Positions 14,801-23,459 of a stretch of 64,000 nt of DNA are shown here, piece by piece (position 1 is the stretch's first letter; each line of letters opens with the position of its first letter). The DNA comes from Camelus bactrianus (taxonomy: Eukaryota; Chordata; Mammalia; Artiodactyla; Camelidae). The stretch covers positions 6,339,001-6,403,000 of the forward strand of contig NC_133572.1 of the NCBI RefSeq assembly GCF_048773025.1. The letters are read 5' to 3'. A model generated the notes under the pieces. It did not search any database and had not been told where the DNA came from. It saw only the letters and a program-made list of their open reading frames with translations. The position numbers and the translations under genes are program-made.

Positions 14801-15637
14801 TTCCATGATATTTTCTTGAACTTATTCCTCAATTTAAATCAGTTCCTAACAGAATAAATCACTAATACTACAGTGTTTTAAAGATAGCTCTATTATTGTG
14901 TTTAACATGTTGCTTTATGAGTAAGTCATTCAATAAATGTACAATTTATTTCGGGCTTACCTGGGTCAGTTTGTGTATTGAGTTCTTTACAAACATCAAT
15001 TCATTTAACTTCTATAACAATAACGTGAGGTAAATATTATCTCTATTGTACAATTAGCTATGAGAAACCAGGAAGGTTAAGTGAGCTGTCCATGTGACTT
15101 AATCTCAGTTTGTTTGTTTGGGGGGGGGTGGGAAGGTAATTTAGGTTTATTTATTTATTTAAGAGAGTTACTGGAGATTGAACCCAGGACCTCGTGCTTG
15201 CTAAGCATGTGCTCTACCACGGAGCTATGCCTTCCTGCCTTAATCTCAGTTTTTAATCTAATGGATAACGTAGAACAATGGAAAGGAGGATAGGACTGTG
15301 GGCACACATTTATTCTGAACTCTGTCATTTGCAAACACACTCTCTGGGAACTCTCTGCCAATCATAGACATAAGTTTCAGAGACAGTGAAATGTTCAGTG
15401 AGCCGAGGTGTTAAAACATGCCTTGAATACTTGAATTATCTTTTAATTAAGGGAAAGTGTCAACTGAAAACACAAATGGATATTCTCAGCAACAACGATG
15501 AACAATGTGTTCCTCTTCTCTTCTGCAGATTCTTTATAAAAGGACCAGCTGAGGAGAACAGCTGTGCTGCCCTCAAGGAAAACAGAATTTATTCTGAAAC
15601 CTGCAGCAGTGTTTTCAAATGGATCTGCCAGTATTAA
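2774..15637 (+). CDS. KLRF1: KLRF1 (NKp80), killer cell lectin-like receptor F1, complete
   Basis: Type II membrane activating receptor of NK cells; in human it is a homodimer that binds AICL (CLEC2B) and signals through an N-terminal hemITAM. Six coding exons: 2774-2858, 8687-8785, 9602-9757, 12704-12843, 13256-13368, 15529-15637. They total 702 nt for 233 aa (human 231) with compatible phases 1,1,1,0,2. Cytoplasmic residues 1-38 begin MQGEERYMTLNVEL, with Tyr7 in YMTL; the membrane segment is about 39-61 (IFLGLSGTVSGILALTL). The stalk at 62-114 has N-glycosylation sequons at 74, 77 and 96. The lectin-like domain runs 116-231, from CPSEWLKYQEKCYWFSNEMK through WIGLNFTSL to CSSVFKWICQY. All canonical cysteines are present and no break is seen. 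It is convergent with CLEC2B, whose stop lies 6.1 kb away. The start is the only ATG that fits the human N terminus. The first AATAAA downstream is at 16483, inside repeat DNA, so the transcript end is uncertain. Confidence 0.97.
2859..4045. other. KLRF1 intron 1, 5' part, no repeat recognised
   Basis: Very AT-rich, with short tandem TATA/ATTA stretches around 3905-3990. A 110-codon hydrophobic open frame at 3565-3897 is a product of base composition. Confidence 0.4.
4061..4284 (+). mobile_element. 5'-truncated L1 3' end with target-site duplication
   Basis: Artiodactyl-type L1 3'UTR (agcacagggaactatgatca, tgtacaccagaaattgacac) and A-rich tail. Flanked by 15-bp duplications, cataatttcaactcc at 4046-4060 and cataattccaactcc at 4285-4299, one mismatch. 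Confidence 0.85.
4430..4720 (-). mobile_element. Old L1 3' region, antisense
   Basis: Reads like the reverse of L1M 3' sequence (tggtttattcaacta, gatggacatttatac, taaatagtgcaatac, ttgctggatgacaatgtaaa). Confidence 0.5.
5325..7520 (-). mobile_element. Old L1, antisense, split by a solo LTR
   Basis: Antisense L1 3'UTR and ORF2 sequence (ggtgtacaacatgatgattt, cattgctgaataatatttca, tttacatttccttgatgatc, aagtctcttgtaggcaacat). The L1 reading stops at 6128 and resumes at 6786 across the LTR at 6129-6785. It lies in KLRF1 intron 1 against the gene. Confidence 0.85.
6129..6785 (+). mobile_element. Solo LTR of a class II (ERV2-like) endogenous retrovirus
   Basis: A 657-bp block that starts TG and ends CA, flanked by a perfect 6-bp duplication tcccct (6123-6128 and 6786-6791). 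An AATAAA sits in the R-like part near 6633. The 6-bp duplication and length suit a betaretrovirus-like LTR. No internal retroviral region is present, so it is a solo LTR fossil, younger than the L1 it interrupts. Confidence 0.8.
7730..8045 (-). mobile_element. Possible old L1 fragment
   Basis: Antisense ORF2-like wording around tcctagaataaacccaacat; very diverged. Confidence 0.3.
8687..8785 (+). CDS. KLRF1: KLRF1 coding exon 2 (transmembrane)
   Basis: Begins after tctcag and ends TTAG|gtaag, 99 nt, phase 1 to phase 1. It encodes CSAVLHRYK and a hydrophobic stretch of about 23 residues. KLRF2 exon 2 has the same length and phases. Confidence 0.94.
9130..9300 (+). mobile_element. L2 fragment
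   Basis: The start aaatatttactgagcaacta matches the L2 3' region (tttattgagcacctact); diverged. Confidence 0.4.
9602..9757 (+). CDS. KLRF1: KLRF1 coding exon 3 (stalk)
   Basis: The acceptor is ttttcaag|TTTCTC. An AG eight bases further on would give the wrong phase and an early stop. It encodes SQEVLLRCQKGNNSNFTQ and the rest of a glycosylated stalk. Donor AAAG|gtatc. Confidence 0.92.
10600..10980 (-). mobile_element. Old L1 3' region, antisense
   Basis: Antisense L1M signature: ttcacttagcagaatgtttc, ttcatccatgttgtatcatg, gaataatattttcttgtatg. It meets a sense L1 fragment at about 10985. Confidence 0.65.
10985..12133 (+). mobile_element. Old L1 ORF2 end and 3'UTR
   Basis: Sense ORF2 wording (aaatccctatcaaaattcca, acttactacaaatctacagt, caatggaatagaattgaaga), then a 3'UTR and A-rich tail at 12120-12133. 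Many differences from a functional ORF2. It lies in KLRF1 intron 3. Confidence 0.8.
12704..12843 (+). CDS. KLRF1: KLRF1 coding exon 4 (lectin-like domain, first part)
   Basis: Acceptor tttatag|CAATG, donor AAATG|gtaagt, phase 1 to 0. Encodes CPSEWLKYQEKCYWFSNEMK and SHLLIIQDQLEM, nearly identical to human NKp80. Confidence 0.96.
13256..13368 (+). CDS. KLRF1: KLRF1 coding exon 5 (lectin-like domain, middle)
   Basis: Acceptor ctttttag|GCTTTT, donor AAAGAT|gtgagt, phase 0 to 2. Encodes YVWIGLNFTSLKKTWTWVDD, which contains the WIGL core of the fold and an NFT sequon. Confidence 0.96.
13907..14372. mobile_element. Old LTR (ERVL/MaLR-type), solo
   Basis: Mammalian LTR wording: gaataatggtcccccaaaaa, tgtccatgttctaatcccca, gttttaagccactggatttg, starting TG and ending CA. 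Old and without an internal region; the subfamily was not assigned. Confidence 0.55.
14940..15111 (+). mobile_element. L2/MIR-like fragment interrupted by a camelid SINE
   Basis: Wording like L2 3' ends (tcatttaacttctataacaa, gaggtaaatattatctctat, ggttaagtgagctgtc). It is broken at 15111 by the SINE. Confidence 0.45.
15112..15238 (-). mobile_element. Camelid tRNA-derived SINE, antisense
   Basis: Reverse of the camelid SINE (attgaacccaggacctcgtg, gctctaccacggagctatgc), with the A-rich tail as TTTATTTATTTATT. Flanked by perfect 14-bp duplications cttaatctcagttt at 15098-15111 and 15239-15252. It lies in KLRF1 intron 5, 290 bp before the last exon. Confidence 0.95.
15529..15637 (+). CDS. KLRF1: KLRF1 coding exon 6 (lectin-like domain, end, stop)
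   Basis: Acceptor cttctgcag|ATTCTTT. Encodes FFIKGPAEENSCAALKEN through CSSVFKWICQY, then TAA, matching the human C terminus in sequence and end point. Confidence 0.97.
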
Positions 15638-15849
15638 AATTTTAAAAGTGATAGTGGAGTAGGCAGTGATCAAAGTGTATTGCCTAGTATCAGTCTTCAG
15701 GAGTAAGAATTTTGAACTGCAGTCAAACACCAACATTTCTTCTCTAGTTTCCTTCCATCATCTTCATGGGCGCTAGCCCCAGAGAAACTCCTGTTAACAA
15801 TCTAAAATATACCCTTCTGATTCTTCGTGTGAAAATATAATCTAGTGTG

Positions 15850-16870
15850 AACCCATGCACTTGTGTTCATGACTTAGCTCACTTTATGTTTTACAACAAA
15901 TGTAATCAAATTATGTCTGCTTTTCTGTATCTTGCTTTTTAAAATTCTCAACAATATCGTACGGAAATTTCGTATAGTTCTGAGTTGCGTTTTAGGGTGG
16001 ATTTGTACATTTTTAACTCCTTTATTGATGAGAATTAACTTTGCTTCCAGGTTTTGGCCACTAAAAACTATGCTGCAGTAAATATCATGAATATCTTTCT
16101 AAGTCGTAGCACTTTTATTTCTATGATGTAAACCTTAAAACTGGGCATTCTGGGGGAAAAGCGTTAAATGTGTTGTTTGTTTGCTTTAGAATTTATACAA
16201 TTTTTATCTACATTTAGAAACGACCACAAATTTATGAGGAAATTACAGGTACAGAAAAAGAACTTTCCTTTTCCCCAAAACTCTTGAGAATTAGCTGCCA
16301 AATCAATGCCTTTCATTATAAAATTTTAAGTATCGTTACTTGTGTGTATACTTCGTAGCCCCCAAATCCTCTACTTAGTCACAATACAACTATCAAAATT
16401 AACCACTCAATACTGATGCAGTATTATTGTCTCTAACTCTCTTTGAGCTTTGCCAATTGTCATATATATTATGTGTTTTTTGAATAAAACATCCAGCTTA
16501 GACTTCATTTTCTGCATTTAGTTATTATGCCTCTTTGATCCCTTTCCATCTAGAGAAAGTTCCTTAACTTTCCTTGAAATGCATAATCTGACACTTTCAA
16601 CTACTGCAAGTTGGCTATTCTGTAAAATATTCTTCAATTTAAATGTATCTGATTATTTCTCATGATTCTATTCAAGTTATGCCTTCTTGGCAGGACTAGT
16701 AGAGAAGTGGTGCGGTGAAGCTCTGTTCTTCTCTCTGCATCCTCTCAGAGGGTACACGGTTTTATTTGTTCTATTCTTGATAATATTCATTTTGTCCACA
16801 TGATTAATGGGATGCTTGCCAGACCTCACTGTAATGTGACCCTTTTTTGTTTGTAATCAGTTAACACTTT
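15850..16870. mobile_element. Old L1-type 3' sequence, patchy
   Basis: 15850-16150 resembles antisense L1M 3' sequence. 16190-16870 resembles the long L1ME-type 3'UTR family (aattaccactcaatactgat-like, tttgccaattgtcatatat, cttggcaggactagtagaga). Both are very diverged; boundaries are approximate. Confidence 0.4.
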
Positions 16871-16939
16871 GTGGGGAATGACCAGGATGGACTTAACACT
16901 CCCCTGAGCTTGACTAAACTTTACAACAACAAGTTCCAG

Positions 16940-18495
16940 ATTTAATGAAACTCCTATCAAAATACACGAGATTTTTCACAGAACTAGGACAAATAATTTT
17001 AAAATTTTTATGGAATCACAAAACACCCTGAATTGTCAAGGTGATCATGAGAAAAAAGAACAAAGCTGGAGGTATCACAAACCCCGACTTCAGATCAGCC
17101 TACAGAGTGACAGTAATCAAAGCGGTATGGTACTGGCCCAAAAACGGACGTGGAGATAAATGGAACAGAGTAGAGGGCCCAGAAATAAACCCATGCACAT
17201 ATGGGCAATTAATCTACAACAAAGGAGGCAAGAATATACAATGGAGAAAAGACAGTCTCTTCAATAAGTGGTGCGGGGAAAACTAGACAGCTACATGCAT
17301 ATGAATTAAATTAGAACATTTTCTCATGCTATATACAAAAATAAACTCAAGATGGATTAAACGCCTAAATTTAAGGGTGGAAACCATACAACTCCTAGAA
17401 GAAAACATGGCTGCCATAAATTGTAGCAATAATTTTTTGGTTCTGTCTCCTAAAGCAAAAGAAACAAAAGCAAAAATAAACGAAGGAACGTAATTAAACT
17501 TGAAAGCTTTTGCACAGCAAGGGAAACTACAGACAAAATAAAAAGAGAAAATATTTGCAAATGATATGACTGATAAAGATTTAATATCGAAAATGTATAA
17601 ACAGTTCATACAACTCAATTAAAATAAAAAGAAGCAATCCAATGAAAAAATGGACAGAAGATCAGAATAGACATTTTTCCAAAGAAGCATACAGATGGCT
17701 TCGAGGCACATGAAAAGATGCTCAACGTCACTAATCATTAAAGAACTGCAAATCAAATCCACAGGGAGTCATCACGTCACACTTGTTAGAATGGCTGTCA
17801 TCAAAAAGTATACAGTGTCAGAAAAGATATAGAGAAAAAGAAACCCTACTACACTGTTGGTGGGAATATAAATTGGTGCAGTCACATGGAAATCCACCCC
17901 GATACCTATACAAAGAAAATGAAGATACTAATTGGAAAAAAGTCACCCACCCCAAAGTTCATCATAGCATTATTCACAACAGACAAGATACAGAAGCAAC
18001 CTGTGTCCATCAACAAATGAAGGGATACAGGAGATGTCTATATACATACACACAATGGAATCTTACCCAGCCTAAGAAAGGATGAAATTTTGCCATTTGC
18101 AACAATGTGGATGGACCTGGAGCATGTAATGTTTACTGAAATAAGTCAGACAGAAACACACAAATACCATATGTTATCCCTTATATGTGGAATCTAAACA
18201 ATAAAACATATGAACATCTATAACTAAACAGAAGCAGACTCACGAATATAGAAAACAAACTAGTGGTTACCAGCGGGAAGAGGGAAGGAGGAGGGGCAAG
18301 ATAGAGGTAGAGAATTAAGAGGTACAAACCACTATGCATAAATAAGCTACAAGGGTATATATATAGCCAATATTTTATAATAACTTGCAATGGGGTATAA
18401 TCTATAAATATTTTGAATCATACGTTGCACACCTAAAACTAATACAATATTGTAAATCAGCTATGCACCTCAATAAAAAAGCAAAGGAAATAAAA
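16940..18495 (+). mobile_element. L1 ORF2 C-terminal part and 3'UTR
   Basis: Clear ORF2 wording (aaaacggacgtggagataaa, atggaacagagtagagggcc, caactcctagaagaaaacat), then the 3'UTR (tagtggttaccagcgggaag, aaaactaatacaatattgta) and an A-rich tail. 5' truncated and moderately young. Short open frames here belong to the L1 and are not a gene. It lies between KLRF1 and CLEC2B. Confidence 0.92.
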
Positions 18496-18775
18496 AAGCA
18501 ATGTTACATGCTGCTTGATAGGACATTACTGTGGCAAGCTCACCGGATACAGCAGTAACGACCTGGGTGGGTGGGGTGATACAGTGAGAGATGCTTTTGC
18601 GCAGTTTTGTGGAGTGATAGATAAAACTAGATTTGACTGAGAAGAGAGGATGAGAAAATGCATTTTCCTTAATTTGCAGATGGACCCTGAAACAAGAAAC
18701 AGACTTTCCTGGTCAGGCTTGTGTATGAGAAAAATAAAACACAGAAATGAAGACAAACTGACGTTGATAATATAA

Positions 18776-19250
18776 TGTATTAGTTTGCTAGTGCTGCCGT
18801 AACAAAGTACCACAAACTGAATGATTTAGAACAACAGAGGTTTATTGTCTCACAGTTTTGAAGACTAGAAGCCCAAGGTCAATGCGTCTGTTGGGTCATG
18901 CTTTGGCAGATGGTCCTAGAGGAGAAGACTTTCTTGTCCTTTCTTGTCTCTTGTAGCACCTGGCAAAGGCTGGCGGCAATCCTTAGCGTTCCTCGGCGCG
19001 TAGACACTCCACTTCAGTCACACAGCTGTCCTTTCCCCATTTTGTCTTCATAGTGTTCCCTTTGTTAGTGTCTGTCACTGAATCCAAATTTCTTCTCATA
19101 GCAACACTAGTCATAAAGAGATTAAGGCTCATCGAAATGATTTTATCTTAACTATTACGTTTAGCGCGGTGGTTTATATTTCCAAGTAAGGTCACAGTCT
19201 GAAGCCCTGGGGTAAGGATTTCAACATATCCTTCCAGGCTCATAATTTAA
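18776..19250 (-). mobile_element. MLT1-type MaLR LTR, antisense
   Basis: The head tgtattagtttgctagtgct, then gccgtaacaaagtaccacaa, then acaacagaggtttattgtct is the reverse of an MLT1-like LTR end. Old solo LTR. Confidence 0.75.
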
Positions 19251-19254
19251 TCCA

Positions 19255-20128
19255 GAAGACAGAAGAAAGGAAACTTTATTACACCTATGTATGCCTGAAA
19301 GTTTACAAAAATCACTTCTATCGCGTGGAATAGACTGTATACTTTTTCATATCATACATGTGTAAGTGTTAAAACTAAATAAAATTGTAATTGACCCTTA
19401 ACTGCAAAGACCCTGTGTAATTACTGACTGCTGGGTATTGGTTTTGTAAAATTGTATTTTAAAGATATGAAGATATTACTCTAGACTTTCTACTGTAATA
19501 TTTTATTTAATTTCACATTCAGAGTTACAATTTTGAAATTAATTCTTATGAATGTTAAAATACAGATATCAGAATGTGTATGTATGTATATATATATTTG
19601 ACAGATCCTGGGCAAACATTTTTTGCAGGGTCTTTGTTTAAACAAACACTTTGATTAAAGTGCATTGCAGATTTCATGAAACCATGAGAAGTGTTATTAT
19701 TTATCAATCAATAACGATTCAGAATAATGGAAAGAGGGGAGTGATTCTATATTTGCTTATTGTCCAGTGAGGGTACGTGCAGGTTGTTTGTAGCCCACAC
19801 ACCCTTTCTTCCTTCAGAGGCAGAGACCATCTCTGCCTCCTTTATTGCCAAATGTGTCTTTCCTAATTCCATTTCTCACACCATGAGAAAATTAGAAATC
19901 TGTTTTTTAATTGAAGCAACATGAATCTTTTTGAGTTTGCAGCTCCCCAGCACCATTATTTGATGCTAGTTACATCAATACAACATGATATACAAGAATA
20001 TTCTTTTCCAGCGACTCTCTCAAAAGTTGCTAGTGTTTTTCACCAAAGATCACAGATGCAAATGTAATAAAAAAAAATACACAGAAAAATGTGAATCATA
20101 CTTAATTGTCTAGACACGTTAAATTTAC
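19255..20128. other. Intergenic, nothing recognised
   Basis: AT-rich unique sequence between the MaLR LTR and the inverted L1. No exon-like open frame with splice sites was seen. Confidence 0.4.
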
Positions 20129-20143
20129 CATTCACAGTTTTAT

Positions 20144-20593
20144 CTATTTATTTATTTTTAACATTTTTTATTGATTTATAATAATTTTACAATGTTGTGT
20201 CAAATTCCAGTGTAGAGCACAATTTTTCAGTTATACACGAACATATATATATTCATTGTCACATTTTTTTCGCTGTGAGCTACCATAAGATCTTGTATAT
20301 ATTTCCCTGTGCTATACAGTATAATCTTGTTTATCTATTCTACAATTTTTAAATTCCAGTCTATCCCTCCCCACCTCCCACCCCCTTGGCAACCACAAGT
20401 TTGTATTCTATGTCTATGAGTCTATTTCTGTTTTGTATTTATGCTTTGTTGTTTGTTTGTTTGTTTATTTGTTTGTTTGTTTAGATTGCAGTCAGCCATA
20501 AAAACCAACAACATAATGCCATTTGCAGCAACATGGATGCTCCTGGAGAAAGCCAGAAACAGAAAGAAAAATACCATATGAGATCGCTCTTAT
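20144..20593 (-). mobile_element. L1 3' end with 5' inversion (twin priming)
   Basis: 20144-20440 is an antisense L1 3'UTR (acaatgttgtgtcaaattcc, tttccctgtgctatacagta). 20490-20593 is sense L1 3' sequence (aatgccatttgcagcaacat, aaaaataccatatgagatcg). The whole is flanked by near-identical 15-bp duplications at 20129-20143 and 20594-20608. Confidence 0.82.
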
Positions 20594-20789
20594 CATTCAC
20601 AATTTTATAGCGTAACTGGAAAGCAACACATCTTCCGACCGTGTCTTCACCGAATTATTTAAAACATAATCCCTGCTTTCCTTGGGAAAGTTTTACAAAG
20701 GCGGTAAAGGCTCTAAATGTCTAAGTAACTGGACAACTGGGTAATCACACTCATGATTTTAAAAGTAAGAACATTAAAAAACAAAGATC

Positions 20790-21665
20790 AGAATTAATCT
20801 ATCTAGATTAAGTGTGACATCACATCATGACCAAGTTGAATTTTATCTAGGAATGCAAAGTAGTTCTTTAACAATAGAAAGTTATGTCATTTACTACATT
20901 AAAAGATTAAGGAAGACGAAATAGGTGCTGGAAGGAAAAGCACATTTAATAAAATGGACAATCTCCTCCTACAAAAAAAAATTCTCTTAGAAAATAGCAG
21001 AAAAGAAATGCCTTAACTTTAAAAAGAAAAGATATAAAAAACTAGACACAACACTACTAATGTTGAGATATTAGAAGCATTTTCTTTAAAATGTGGAACG
21101 AGTCTAGAATATTTACCATGAATATTGTCCTGGCAGTCCTATCCATTTTAATTAGACTAGAAATAAGTAGTTGTTATATAAGGCAGGAAAAAAATAAAAA
21201 TGACTATTACTAAATGCTGTGTTTTATAATATTTAAATGAATCCATAAATCATTCAAAATTAAGAATTTTCAAAATATATGTTGAACAGGACAAGAATGC
21301 CCAAAACAGTTGCATTTCTATATAGAAATATAATAAAATTACATTGTTGCAACAGCCAAAACATTAGACATGTATAGCAGGGACACATATGATAAATAAT
21401 ATGTAGTAACTGTTTAGAAAACCTGTAAATTAGAAGACAAAAATCAATGCAAGACATACAAATAAATAAGAAAATAATATATAAACACAACAGTACCCAA
21501 ACTGACCTATAGAGACTGTGAAATTACCAGACCCTTCTAAAATTGATATAGAAAAGAAAAGATCCGGGCCATTTGAAAAGTAAAAACATAATAAGGAAAT
21601 TGCTTTAAGAATCATCGAGATATATTATCAGGCTATAATAGTAAAGCAAAGAAATGTTGAAAATT
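20790..21665 (+). mobile_element. Old L1 ORF2 fragment
   Basis: Wording of the reverse-transcriptase and thumb region (catgaccaagttgaatttta, ggaatgcaaagtagttcttt, agttgcatttctatatagaa). Many changes. It ends about 70 bp from the CLEC2B stop codon, so CLEC2B 3'UTR may run into it. Confidence 0.65.
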
Positions 21666-21737
21666 GTTCAAAGAGAAAGGAAAAAAGGATGCAGATATTT
21701 AAAACCATCTTACTCATAGTTTTCAGTCCATTCTTAT

Positions 21738-21846
21738 TCAGTCCATTTTCTTCTGGCAAATCCATTTCCTCTCTGTGTAACATCTAGCTGTTGCAAGACC
21801 ATTTTCATTAAGGTAATTACATACTTCATTTCTTGTCGCAAGATCC
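21738..21846 (-). CDS. CLEC2B: CLEC2B coding exon 5 (lectin-like domain, end, stop)
   Basis: Acceptor ttattgtag|GGATC. Encodes NEVCNYLNENGLATARCYTE and RKWICQKKMD, then TGA. Human AICL has ATARCYTERKWICRKRIH here. Confidence 0.95.
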
Positions 21847-23411
21847 CTACAATAAAAAATTAAACATTATGTACTAGGGAGTCCTGTGATTTCTCCCTTT
21901 GTCAATGCCATATTTTAAAAAAATATTATCTGTCCAGAGTTCTGAAAAAATACGCTGTGACACAGTCTTCTCTTGCTAGGGTTAATGTCTGTACCAAACT
22001 GGACCCTAAGAGTCTCCCTTCCAAGAATTTATATTTGTTAAACTTACATAAAGTTACATGTAACAAGTGGAGCCACCAGTTTTATAAACCAGTGGTTCTT
22101 AACCCCGGGGTGATCTTGCCTTCCATCCACCCCTGCGAGGGACACTTGGAAATACCTGGAGGCATTTTTGGCTGTCATGAGTGGAGTGCGGCAGGGGTAA
22201 TTGCTACTATCCAGTGGGTAGAGGCCCAGAGATGCTGTTCACATCCTGTGATGCACAAGAAAGTGCTCCCTCAACACAGCAAAGAATTATTCAGTCCAGA
22301 ATGTCAGCTGTGCTGCTACTGAGAAATTCTAATATAAACTAAGTGGCTAAGTGGCCGGCAGTCACCATTTGGGGTAGTTATACTGGGGTCATGTGTGCCG
22401 TGAACTCAGTTCTTCAGATCCAATTTCCATACTGTAAAATGGAAGGTTTGAAGTCCAGGATAAACTGTACTATCAGTGCAAATAAAAGCAGGTTAAAATA
22501 AACAAATGTAATCTGAATTGTAAGAGATGTCAGCAAACAGGCAGCATAAAGCTTGCAGAATAGATATAAGATTGGAGAAAATAGGTTAAAATCAAGCAAA
22601 AGCTTAATTTTTTTTTAACTGGGTATATGAATCTCAGGTCTTTATTTTCAAAATAACCAACTAAGAGATCTTTCCCCTTATGTCTTGTTTTCCAGCCTCT
22701 CTGGGTGACTCTTGGAACGGATCTCAATCCATGATACAGCTTCCCTCGTCCATTTTTCCTACATGCACACTGATCGTGGCCGCTAGAGAAATGGAGCTGA
22801 AGGACAGGTTCTGGAGGCGGTTACATTACATAAGTTTAAATAGTCCCAGAAAGAAAGAAACTCACCAATTCTTAAATACAGTTCCATCAATCGACTGTCC
22901 TGTTTGAATTTCCTTCTTAACTTGCCCAATCCAGTGATCCCAACTGCACTTGAAGCGCATAAGAAACTCCTTTAGAGACAAAATAAATTTCATAATTTTA
23001 CTGGTCAGTTTTCACTGCAACTTATCATGTCCCTCTCGCTTTGCAGGTTGTGAAGAGTAAGGTGACAGAGGTTCACTTCCTGGCTTTACCACAAAATAGG
23101 TCTGCGACCTTGAAAAAGCATTTTACCCTCTGAGCCTCAGTTTTCTCATATGTGAAAAAAAAGGCCATGAGATCACTTTTCTTGATACTTTTGATTCCAA
23201 ATTGGTAAATATTCAAGTTGAAAATCTATTCCTCCAGGATTTTTAAACTGTAAACTCCTGGAAAGCTAGAATTTTCAACTGAGTTCTTGCACAGCCTTCC
23301 TAATCATCAGATATTTTGAATAATGTTTTTTCACTTCCCAGGAAATACTAGTATATTGAGTTTAATGTAATATTTTACTTTAATTTCTCCCAAACTCTCA
23401 CAGGCACGCAT

Positions 23412-23459
<48 letters not shown>

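Noticed and set aside
17041-17286. 81-codon open frame with a protein-like composition
   Set aside because: It is the C-terminal part of L1 ORF2, followed by the L1 3'UTR.
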